Program-made: the position numbers and the translations under genes
Origin: Bog-793 sp050010315
Lineage (GTDB): Bacteria; Actinomycetota; Acidimicrobiia; Acidimicrobiales; Bog-793
Assembly: GCA_050010315.1 (NCBI GenBank)
Contig: JBEKLG010000036.1
Coordinates: 1-14,860, forward strand
Length of the DNA: 14,860 bases
Reading direction: 5' to 3'
Shown here: positions 7,249 to 13,491 of the stretch, piece after piece
Position numbering within the stretch: the stretch's first letter is position 1
Layout of the letters: each line of letters begins with the position of its first letter
Notes under the pieces: generated by a model
The model's database searches: none
Told to the model about the DNA's origin: nothing
The model's input: the letters and a program-made list of their open reading frames with translations, nothing else

Positions 7249-7511
7249 ACCAAGAGGACGGGGACCAGCCGGACGTGACACCGGTCGGCGATCTCAGCTA
7301 CGCGGCCGCTGCCGCCGAGCTCGACGCCATCGTGCGGGAGCTCGACGAGGGGCTGGTCGATGTCGACGTGCTCGAGGTGCGCTTCCGGCGCGCGATCGAG
7401 ATCGTCGAGGAGCTCGATCGCAGGATCCGCGGGGCGCGCAAGAACGTCGACGCCCTGATGCCGAGGTTGGCCGCGATCGGTGAGGACGGGGGGCAGGACT
7501 CCGGGGACTAG
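7245..7511 (+). CDS. xseB: Exodeoxyribonuclease VII small subunit
   Basis: This is an 88-residue helical protein of the XseB family. The signature LSYAAAAAELDAIVRELDEGLVDVDVLEVRFRRAIEI spans about residues 17-53, followed by LDRRIRGARKNVDAL. XseB subunits bind the helical arm of XseA and are required for active exonuclease VII. The ATG at 7245 overlaps the xseA stop (ATGA), and GGAAAAGG (about 7234-7241) precedes it. The two subunits are therefore made from one mRNA with coupled translation. The acidic ends of the protein are poorly conserved and expected to be disordered. Confidence 0.94.
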   Translation: MNQEDGDQPDVTPVGDLSYAAAAAELDAIVRELDEGLVDVDVLEVRFRRAIEIVEELDRRIRGARKNVDALMPRLAAIGEDGGQDSGD

Positions 7512-7551
7512 GCGATGGCCGGCCGTCCTCGGAGGGCGACCGGGGACACCG

Positions 7552-7564
7552 TAGTCTTGGTTTG
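7552..7564 (+). promoter_or_regulatory. Candidate leaderless -10 box of the FAD reductase gene
   Basis: TAGTCT (7552-7557) is followed after 6 nt by the GTG start at 7564. It has the same TAG(C/T)CT-(6-7 nt)-GTG layout as the xseA start, and no Shine-Dalgarno sequence is present. This suggests that the gene has its own transcript despite lying only 52 bp after xseB. Confidence 0.5.
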
Positions 7565-8763
7565 TGCTCGGTTCAGTCGTCGTCGTCGGGGCGTCGCTCG
7601 CCGGGCTGCGGGCGTGCGAGGGCCTGCGCCACGGCGGCTTCGAGGGCTCAATTGCGCTGGTCGGTGCCGAATCGCACCTCCCCTACGACCGGCCGCCGCT
7701 ATCCAAGGAGTTCCTCGCGGGGAGGTTGGATGTCGATCTGCTGGCGCTGACCACGCCGGCCAAGCTCGCCGGGCTCGAGTTGGAGCTCGTGCTTGGCGAG
7801 CGGGCGTGTGTCGTCGATCTCGACGCCCGGCTGGTCGCGCTCGGATCGGGGCGCAAGCTCGCCTTTGACGGTCTCGTCGTGGCGACGGGAGCGACGCCAC
7901 GGACACTGCGCGGTGGCCCGGATCTCAGCGGGGTCGTCACCCTGCGCCGTCTCGACGACGCCTACCGTCTGCGCGCTCTCCTTGGCGCGGCCGGGGTGCG
8001 CCTCGCCGTCGTCGGCGGGGGATTCCTCGGGATGGAGGTGGCGGCCACGGCGCGCGCTCTCGGCGCCGAGGTGACCGTCATCGAGCCCAAGCCCACACCC
8101 CTGGCGCGTGTCGTCGGACCCTTAGTTGGCCGGGCGATCGCCGAGGTCCACGCCGACCACGGCGTCAAGGTGCGGACCGGCGTCGGTGTCGAGGGCCTGG
8201 TCGGGGAGGGCAGCGTCGCGGGTGTTCGCCTCGGCGACGGAACGCTGGTTGAAGCCGACGTCGTGCTCGTCGCGATCGGCGTTGTGCCGGAGACCGCCTG
8301 GCTCGCGGGTTCCGGTCTCGATCTGAGCGACGGCGTCTTGTGCGCGCCGACGCTTTGCGCGGCCCCCGGCGTCGTCGCCGCGGGTGACGTCGCCCGCTGG
8401 CCCCACCCGCTGGCGGGGGGGACCGTCCGGCTCGAACACCGGACGAATGCCTCCGAGCAGGGTGCGCACGCCGCGTCGAGCCTGCTCGCTGGCACGGGAG
8501 CGACGCCGTTTGCCTCGGTGCCGTACTTCTGGTCCGACCAGTTCGACATGAAGATCCAGGCAATCGGCATCCCGGCGCCAGGTGACGAGGTGCACGTCGT
8601 CGCCGGGGCGATCGCCGAGCGGCGCTTCGTCGCCTGTTACGGGCGCGATGGGCGCCTCTCCGCCGCTGTTGGGTTCAACAGCCCCCGCCAACTCATGGGT
8701 TTTCGGGCACTGCTCGATCGGCGGGCGACGCTTCCGGAGGCGCTGGCCGTAGAGGTGTCCTGA
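7564..8763 (+). CDS. FAD/NAD(P)-dependent oxidoreductase (ferredoxin/rubredoxin reductase type)
   Basis: This 399-residue flavoprotein belongs to the ferredoxin-NAD(P)+/rubredoxin reductase group that serves oxygenases and cytochromes P450. The N-terminal FAD-binding Rossmann motif is VVVVGASLAGLRACEGLR (residues 5-22), followed by the typical YDRPPLSKEFL (41-51). The NAD(P) Rossmann motif is VVGGGFLGMEVAATARALG (149-167). The second FAD motif is VVAAGDVARWPHP (270-282). A C-terminal reductase domain follows from about residue 315 (FWSDQFDMKIQAIG). No redox-active CxxC pair is seen, so it is not a disulfide reductase. The partner ferredoxin or P450 is not in the window, so the acceptor is unknown. 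The gene ends 8 bp from the convergent kinase gene. Confidence 0.9.
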   Translation: MLGSVVVVGASLAGLRACEGLRHGGFEGSIALVGAESHLPYDRPPLSKEFLAGRLDVDLLALTTPAKLAGLELELVLGERACVVDLDARLVALGSGRKLAFDGLVVATGATPRTLRGGPDLSGVVTLRRLDDAYRLRALLGAAGVRLAVVGGGFLGMEVAATARALGAEVTVIEPKPTPLARVVGPLVGRAIAEVHADHGVKVRTGVGVEGLVGEGSVAGVRLGDGTLVEADVVLVAIGVVPETAWLAGSGLDLSDGVLCAPTLCAAPGVVAAGDVARWPHPLAGGTVRLEHRTNASEQGAHAASSLLAGTGATPFASVPYFWSDQFDMKIQAIGIPAPGDEVHVVAGAIAERRFVACYGRDGRLSAAVGFNSPRQLMGFRALLDRRATLPEALAVEVS

Positions 8764-8771
8764 ATGTTCCC

Positions 8772-10211
8772 CTAGAACGAGATCGCCGAGAGTGCCGGCA
8801 CCGTGCGAAGCGCCCGTTCCCGCGCCTCGAGCCAGCGTTCGCGATCGAGCCTGCGTGCCGGCTCGAGGACGGGTGCGCAGCGCGCCGTCGAGGCTGCCTC
8901 GGCGAGCGATGGCCAGATCCCCGTCGCGGTGCCGGCAAGATAGGCCGCGCCGAGCGTCGTCGCGTTCCGGACGAGCGCCGGAGCGACCGGGCGCTGCAGC
9001 GCGTCGGCGAGGAGTTGGAGGAACGTCGCGTTCGCCGTCATGCCGCCGTCGACGCGCAGCGTCGTGATTTTGACACCCCCGTCACCTTCCGCGGCCTCCA
9101 GGAGGTCGGCACTGCGGTGGGCGATGCCCTCGAGCACGGCCCGGACGAGTTCGGCCCGAGAGGTCGAGGCGTCAAGGCCGACGAGGGTGCCGCGTGCCCC
9201 GAAGTCCCAGACCGGAGTCCCGAGGCCGCCGAGCGCCGGGACGAAGATCACGCCGCCGGCGTCGGGGACCGAACCCGCGACCTCGTCGGACTCCGCCGCG
9301 TCACCGATCAGGCCGAGGCCGGCGCGCAGCCACTCGATGCACGACCCCGCCGAGAGCATGATCGCCTCGATTCCCCAGGTCAGCTGGCCCGATTCGCGCC
9401 AGGCGACGATGGGGAACGTCCCGAGATCGCCGCGTGAGCTGAACGCCGGGCGGGCCGCGGTGACGCAGTCGAGCATCGCCCCGGTGCCGAAAGTCGCCTT
9501 GGCTTCACCGGGAAGGAGACACGCCTGCCCGATCAGCGAGGACTGTTGGTCGCCGATGAGGCCGGCGATCGGCGGCTTTCCGGGGAGAGCCGACGCCGTG
9601 GCGACGATGCCGGTCGAGTCGACGATCCGGGGGAGAAGCGTGCGCGACAGGTGGAGTTCTTCGAGGACGTGGTCGTCCCAGTCGGAGGCGTCGTTGAGGA
9701 CGAGGCCGGTGACGGCGGCGTTCGAGGCGTCGGTGACGTGGGCCGACCCGCCCGAGAGCACCCAGGCGAGATAGCACTCGACGGTGCCGAAACACAGGTC
9801 CCGCCTCCGGTCGACGTCAACGAGGTCGAGAAGGTAGGCGAGCTTCGTCGCCGACTGGTTCGGGGTGAGGCGGAGGCCGCGCGCCGAGAGGGCGAGGCAC
9901 CTTCCGGCGGTGCGGAGGTCCTGCCAGGAGATGCCCGGAGCGACGGGCCGCCCGCTCGAACGTTCCCAGAGGATCGTCGAGGCACGTTGCGCCGTGATTC
10001 CGACCGCCCGGGCCGGCCCGCCGGCATCGAGCGTCGCGGTGGCGACGCCGGCCGCGACCTCGGCGAGCGCGGCCGGGTCGAACTCGGCCACGCCGGGCGA
10101 CGGGCGGAGGTCCGGCAGGCGCTGCTGGTGGGGGTGTTCGACCGACCCGTCGGGTCGAACGAGGGCAGCCCGCACCGAGCTCGAACCGACGTCAATGACG
10201 AGGACGCTCAC
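8772..10211 (-). CDS. FGGY-family carbohydrate kinase, glycerol-kinase-like
   Basis: This 479-residue cytoplasmic kinase has the two-domain FGGY/ASKHA fold. The N-terminal phosphate motif is VIDVGSSSVRAAL (residues 5-17). AVGITAQRASTILWE and ISWQDLRT (69-101) match the glycerol kinase core. The catalytic base is Asp221 in GDQQSSLIGQ, with ATFGTGAML after it. The C-terminal ATP-binding segment is LRVDGGMTANATFLQLLADAL (385-405). The best overall match is glycerol kinase. However, at positions equivalent to E. coli GlpK Glu84, Tyr135 and Phe270 this protein has Ala77, Asn118 and Met246, so glycerol may not be the substrate. No glycerol transporter or dehydrogenase lies nearby. The start is GTG at 10211 with a weak GAGG upstream. 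It converges on the flavoprotein gene with an 8-bp gap. Confidence 0.88.
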   Translation of the reverse strand: MSVLVIDVGSSSVRAALVRPDGSVEHPHQQRLPDLRPSPGVAEFDPAALAEVAAGVATATLDAGGPARAVGITAQRASTILWERSSGRPVAPGISWQDLRTAGRCLALSARGLRLTPNQSATKLAYLLDLVDVDRRRDLCFGTVECYLAWVLSGGSAHVTDASNAAVTGLVLNDASDWDDHVLEELHLSRTLLPRIVDSTGIVATASALPGKPPIAGLIGDQQSSLIGQACLLPGEAKATFGTGAMLDCVTAARPAFSSRGDLGTFPIVAWRESGQLTWGIEAIMLSAGSCIEWLRAGLGLIGDAAESDEVAGSVPDAGGVIFVPALGGLGTPVWDFGARGTLVGLDASTSRAELVRAVLEGIAHRSADLLEAAEGDGGVKITTLRVDGGMTANATFLQLLADALQRPVAPALVRNATTLGAAYLAGTATGIWPSLAEAASTARCAPVLEPARRLDRERWLEARERALRTVPALSAISF

Positions 10212-10294
10212 GCCTCGCAGCTTCTTCCCACGGCCGCACAGTGTGGCACAGGGCGGGAGAGCCGTTTTCCCGTGCCGCCTGATCGGGCCCGCCC

Positions 10295-10323
10295 TTTACA
10301 GCGAATGGTTGCTGGGGCACAAT
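10295..10323 (+). promoter_or_regulatory. Candidate promoter for the whiB-family gene, overlapping a divergent one
   Basis: TTTACA (10295-10300) and CACAAT (10318-10323) are spaced by 17 bp, one and two mismatches from the consensus hexamers. They lie in the most AT-rich patch of the kinase-whiB intergenic region. Transcription would start near 10330, giving a 5' leader of about 150 nt. On the minus strand the same bases offer a weaker pair (TTGTGC, 16 bp, TGTAAA) for the kinase, so the two promoters may overlap face to face. Confidence 0.4.
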
Positions 10324-10441
10324 ATTTTTTCGCCTGCGCTGGGGTAGTGACGCGCGCCTCTCGGCACCTCAGGCGTGTCGGTCCGCGCGGCCGTCCTCGC
10401 TCGAACGTGTCGCGGCGAACGGCTCGCACCGGCAGTAGAAG

Positions 10442-10455
10442 GTCGCGAGAGCGAC
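10442..10455 (+). other. GAGA-tetraloop hairpin in the whiB-family leader
   Basis: GTCGC-GAGA-GCGAC forms a perfect 5-bp stem closed by a GNRA tetraloop, ending 24 nt before the ATG at 10480. In RNA this is a stable motif placed just upstream of the initiation region. It might influence translation or mRNA stability, but nothing more can be shown from one sequence. Confidence 0.35.
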
Positions 10456-10479
10456 GGAACGCGAGAAAGCGACTGGTTG

Positions 10480-10710
10480 ATGAAAGCCACGTGGCGCCAG
10501 CGATCGGCCTGCCGAGGACTCGACCCCGAGGTCTTCTACCCGCTCACGGAGGAAGAGGCCGAGGAGGCGAAAGCTGTTTGCGCCCTCTGCTCGGTGCGCG
10601 AGATGTGCCTCGAGCACGCCATTGTGGCGCGCGAGCGCGACGGCGTGTGGGGAGGCCTTACCGAGCGCGAGCGCCGTCGTCTGCTTCGTCAGCGCCAGAA
10701 GTCGGCCTGA
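10480..10710 (+). CDS. WhiB-family iron-sulfur transcriptional regulator
   Basis: This is a 76-residue Wbl protein, a family confined to actinobacteria and their phages. The four [4Fe-4S] ligands are Cys11, Cys34, Cys37 and Cys43, in the usual C-(22)-CxxC-(5)-C spacing. The turn GVWGGL (residues 55-60) and a basic tail (RERRRLLRQRQK) complete the family signature. Such proteins sense redox or NO through the cluster and act with the principal sigma factor. At this size it is all core domain with no extra sensory or HTH part. The ATG at 10480 is chosen because it gives a standard N-terminus (WRQRSACRGLDPEVFYP). The ribosome binding site is weak. A frame open upstream to 10375 adds Arg-rich residues unlike the family. 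An 11-bp direct repeat (10712-10722 and 10726-10736) follows the stop. Confidence 0.95.
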   Translation: MKATWRQRSACRGLDPEVFYPLTEEEAEEAKAVCALCSVREMCLEHAIVARERDGVWGGLTERERRRLLRQRQKSA

Positions 10711-10906
10711 GGATCCCGCCCGCACGATCCCGCCCGGCCGGTCGGGTTCTCGCCCCCGAGGCGCCGCTTCGGTGTTGCCCTGGCGTTCACGACTGAGGGT
10801 GGTCATCGCAGAACACGCGTCTTGACTAGGCGCCGCCCAGATGTGCCATCGGAAATGGTGCTATCCGTGTCTGTGAGTTCGCCGGTCCTCGGCAGATGAT
10901 GGTTTC

Positions 10907-11488
10907 ATGGCGGGGAGTGTGGCACTGGAGGTATGCCGAAAGTGCCAGCACGGACGGTCGTCGGCTGCCGAGTTTGCGTCAAACGCCTCGCCACCCGATT
11001 CCAGCGCGCGCTTCTCGGGGCGCGGTGACCGTTCCGTAGCGGCCTGCGGCGAGGGGTGGTCGGCGCCTCACGCCTGCTCGCGCCGGTCTCCGGCGCAACG
11101 GGCGTCCGGCGGCCGAACGTCAGCCGTTCTTCTCGCCGATCCGGCCGGGCGAAGCGGCGGGCGTGAGTTGAGATCTCTGCGTCCCGGGAGGCTCAAGGTC
11201 GACGGCGACGTCGCCGTTAGAACAGAGGCTCCTGATACGAACGAATTTCGCGAGGGGAAAGATGGCGTGGCCAGGACCGTCGTGATCGGACGAGAGAACC
11301 CGGGCGGTTCTCGTCGCGCATTCTGGCGAGTCCATTTCGACGAGGGCGGGAATAAGACGATGGCCGTCGCGACGGTCGGCGGCGAACGGCGCTGCCGGCT
11401 TGCCGCGACGGCCACCGCCGTTGATGCGAAACCCCGCGGCGCGCCTGGGGGACTGGCCCATCCGCTCCCCGACGATCTGGCGACCTGA
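10907..11488 (+). CDS. Doubtful ORF running into the HD-GYP gene
   Basis: This 193-codon frame resembles no family I know. Its third codon positions are visibly less GC-rich than those of neighbouring genes, and it is rich in Arg, Ser and Gly. This argues either for non-coding DNA or for a foreign or young gene. In favour of translation, its TGA overlaps the next ATG by one base (TGATG), and the next gene has no ribosome binding site of its own. A more believable start may be the GTG at 11267, with GAGGGG 9 nt upstream, giving 73 residues (MARTVVIGRENPGGSRRAFW...). A perfect 7-bp stem with 5-nt loop (11294-11312) and a 13-bp palindrome GTTTG-CGT-CAAAC (10972-10984) lie inside it. Confidence 0.3.
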   Translation: MAGSVALEVCRKCQHGRSSAAEFASNASPPDSSARFSGRGDRSVAACGEGWSAPHACSRRSPAQRASGGRTSAVLLADPAGRSGGRELRSLRPGRLKVDGDVAVRTEAPDTNEFREGKDGVARTVVIGRENPGGSRRAFWRVHFDEGGNKTMAVATVGGERRCRLAATATAVDAKPRGAPGGLAHPLPDDLAT

Positions 11489-13080
11489 TGATGACGCGGC
11501 CCCGTGAGCCGGCTGAGATCTACGGCGACGACGAAGTCCTGTTCCGCTCGGTGCTCGACACGCTTCCCGATCCGGTGTTCGTCATGGCTCCGCGTCGCGA
11601 TCGTCTGGGCGAGATCGTTGACTTCGAGTACCGGTTCGCGAACGCGGCCGGCCTCCGTCTCTGCGGCCGCAGCCCCGAGCAGCTTCTCGGCCAGGGCGAG
11701 CTCGAGCTCTTCCCGGCGCATCGGGATCTCGGCGTGATGGGCTGCTACTCGCGGGTGTTCGCGACCGCCGAACCCGAGCACTGCGAGATCCCGTGCGCTG
11801 CGCCTGGCGAGTCCGCCGGCGCATTCGACTTTTTGGTCGTGAAGTTCCGTGACGGCCTCCTCCTCGAAAGCCGGGTTGAAACCGGTCAGACCGGCCTCGA
11901 GCTGGCGCTCGCCAACGCGCGCCAGTCGCTACGCACCCTTGTCGCAGTCAGCGAGACGCTCGTCCACGCGAAGGACGAGACGGAGTTGTTCGACGACATG
12001 TGCCGGGATCTTGTCGAACAGGGCGGCTACCAGTTCGCCTGGGTGGCCGTTCCCGCGGCGGGGGATCCTTCCGGGGTGGTCTCGCTCGCCTACCACGGGG
12101 AGGTTGACCGCCACTACTTCGACGCCATCCACGCCACGTCCTGCGGCCTCGTCGAGGGCATCGGGCCGGTGATTGAGGCCCTGCGAACTCGCCAGGTCCA
12201 GATCGTCAACGACGTTGAGGCACTGCCGGATAGGGATCCCTGGCGCAAAGTCGCGCTCGATTACGAGATGCGCGCCGCTGTCGCGCTGCCGCTCATCGCC
12301 GGCGAGGCCGTGTCCGGAGCCCTCGGAATCTTTGCCAAGCGGGCCGGCGCCTTCGACCCCGAGACGGTGCAGCTCTTCCAGGAGTTCGCGAGCGAGATGG
12401 AGTTCGGGCTGAAGATGCTCCAGGAGCGCGCGAAGAACGAGCAGAACCTTGAGCAGCTGGCGGCGACCCTTGAGGCGGCCGTGGGCGCGGTCGCGGCGAG
12501 CACCGAGTTCGACCCCTACACGGCCGGCCACCAGCGGGGGGTCGCGAAGATCGCCGTGACGCTCGCCCACGAGTTGGATCTCGACCCCGACACGACGAAA
12601 GGCATTGAGGTCGCGGCGACGCTCCACGACATCGGCAAGATCGTCGTGCCGGCACAGATCCTGTCGAAACCCGCCAAGTTGAGCGCCGCGGAGTTCGAGC
12701 TGGTGAAGGTCCATCCCCAGGCGGGTGTCGACATCATCGCCAGCATCGACTTCCCATGGCCGGTGGCGACAACGATCCTGCAGCATCACGAGCGTCTCGA
12801 CGGCAGCGGGTATCCGTCCGGCCTCAAGGGCGACGAGATCAGCCTCGGGGCACGGGTCGTCATGGTCGCCGACGTCCTCGAGGCGATGACCTCGCCCCGT
12901 CCCTACCGCCCGGCGGCGAACCTCGCCGACGCGCTCGCCGAGATCGACAAGAACAGTGGCAGGCAATTCGACCCACAGATCGCCGCGGCCTGCGTTCGGC
13001 TCTACTCCGGGATGAAACGCCGCCGCTTCGACGGCGATCCCGGGTACTGGTTCCCCGCTGCTGCCGCGGTCGCGTTCTAG
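11488..13080 (+). CDS. PAS-GAF-HD-GYP protein, predicted cyclic-di-GMP phosphodiesterase
   Basis: This 530-residue cytoplasmic signalling protein has no transmembrane segment. A PAS-like domain (about residues 15-130, FRSVLDTLPDPVFVMAP...RFANAAGLRLCGRSPEQLLGQ) is followed by a GAF-like domain (about 150-310) and a short helical linker. The HD-GYP domain covers about residues 325-510. Metal and signature residues are complete: His348 (YTAGHQ), His380-Asp381 in HDIGKI, His410 and HHERLDGSGYPSGL (433-446), which contains the GYP motif. HD-GYP enzymes hydrolyse cyclic di-GMP, usually to pGpG or GMP. There is no GGDEF domain, so the protein should only degrade the messenger, under control of the two sensor domains. 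Two adjacent ATGs (11488 and 11491) are possible starts and neither has a ribosome binding site. The first overlaps the preceding ORF's stop by one base. Confidence 0.93.
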   Translation: MMTRPREPAEIYGDDEVLFRSVLDTLPDPVFVMAPRRDRLGEIVDFEYRFANAAGLRLCGRSPEQLLGQGELELFPAHRDLGVMGCYSRVFATAEPEHCEIPCAAPGESAGAFDFLVVKFRDGLLLESRVETGQTGLELALANARQSLRTLVAVSETLVHAKDETELFDDMCRDLVEQGGYQFAWVAVPAAGDPSGVVSLAYHGEVDRHYFDAIHATSCGLVEGIGPVIEALRTRQVQIVNDVEALPDRDPWRKVALDYEMRAAVALPLIAGEAVSGALGIFAKRAGAFDPETVQLFQEFASEMEFGLKMLQERAKNEQNLEQLAATLEAAVGAVAASTEFDPYTAGHQRGVAKIAVTLAHELDLDPDTTKGIEVAATLHDIGKIVVPAQILSKPAKLSAAEFELVKVHPQAGVDIIASIDFPWPVATTILQHHERLDGSGYPSGLKGDEISLGARVVMVADVLEAMTSPRPYRPAANLADALAEIDKNSGRQFDPQIAAACVRLYSGMKRRRFDGDPGYWFPAAAAVAF

Positions 13081-13487
13081 ACGATCGACTCGCTGACGGG
13101 ATTCTCGGCACCAAGGTTCCCCGGGCTCGTGACGCCGCCGGCGAGGAGTTCACGAGCCGACCACCGGGAACGCACGTTCAGCGCCAATCTTTCCCGGGGC
13201 AGTGCCAGGCTGGGCTGAACGCCTCGTCGGGACCGTGCCGATCTCCCCGGAACCCGGGAGTTCCTTGGCCGAGGGTGGCGAGAGGATCCGACCCGTGAGC
13301 TCGTCTCCGGCGATTCCGGGAGCTTGTGCCATCTGAGCCGGGGGGTGACCCCGACGTCGCAGCGCTGGAGCCGACGGCGATCCCCGACTGGAGCCCACGG
13401 GCCCGAGAGCGCGGCGCCGGCCGCCGCGGCGGTGCGGAGCTCCGGCCGCGGCAAGGCTCCGTCTAGATATCCCACGCCCCTAACTTG
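13081..13487. other. Hairpin-rich non-coding stretch between the HD-GYP gene and the IS110 transposase
   Basis: About 400 bp without a credible gene. It holds the hairpin at 13124-13158, a GGAAC-ccggga-GTTCC stem (near 13249-13264) and paired CCCCGGG/CCCGGGG blocks (near 13119 and 13195). Most of it is probably host DNA flanking the insertion; the last 20-25 bp next to the transposase stop may be the element's right end. Open frames on the minus strand here (for example to 13475) have Arg/Ser/Pro-rich products that look spurious. Confidence 0.55.
13124..13158 (+). terminator. Candidate hairpin terminator after the HD-GYP gene
   Basis: Perfect 9-bp arms (GGCTCGTGA at 13124-13132 and TCACGAGCC at 13150-13158) begin 43 nt after the stop. 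The 17-nt loop holds a further 4-bp stem (CGCC-GCC-GGCG). No T tract follows, as is common in high-GC actinobacteria. The symmetry is strong but the role is inferred from position. Confidence 0.5.
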
Positions 13488-13491
13488 TCAA
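13486..13491 (-). promoter_or_regulatory. Outward-facing perfect -35 box at the right end of the IS110 element
   Basis: On the minus strand an exact TTGACA spans the transposase stop codon (TGA 13490-13488) and points out of the element. In IS110 elements, joining the two ends in the circular form is known to create a promoter that drives the left-end RNA and transposase, so this is where a -35 is expected. In the present linear context a poor -10 (TATCTA at 13469-13464, 16-bp spacer) follows, so weak transcription into the flanking DNA is also possible. Confidence 0.5.

Noticed and set aside
6313..7281. 322-residue minus-strand open frame
   Set aside because: It is antisense to xseA, which has clear family motifs on the plus strand.
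9546..10796. 416-residue plus-strand open frame
   Set aside because: It is antisense to the FGGY kinase and then out of frame with whiB. It shows no protein family features.
11130..11190. Minus-strand peptide RDLNSRPPL, which resembles spurious translations of tRNA genes
   Set aside because: I tried to fold a tRNA here. The T-arm stem does not close and there is no GTTC-AANTC loop or acceptor stem on either strand.
10711..11487. Cyclic-di-GMP riboswitch (GEMM) ahead of the HD-GYP gene
   Set aside because: The characteristic GEMM core segments could not be found, so no riboswitch is claimed.
13077..13475. 132-residue minus-strand frame downstream of the transposase
   Set aside because: It is Arg/Ser/Pro-rich, has no family resemblance, and lies across hairpins and flanking DNA. 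It is judged non-coding.
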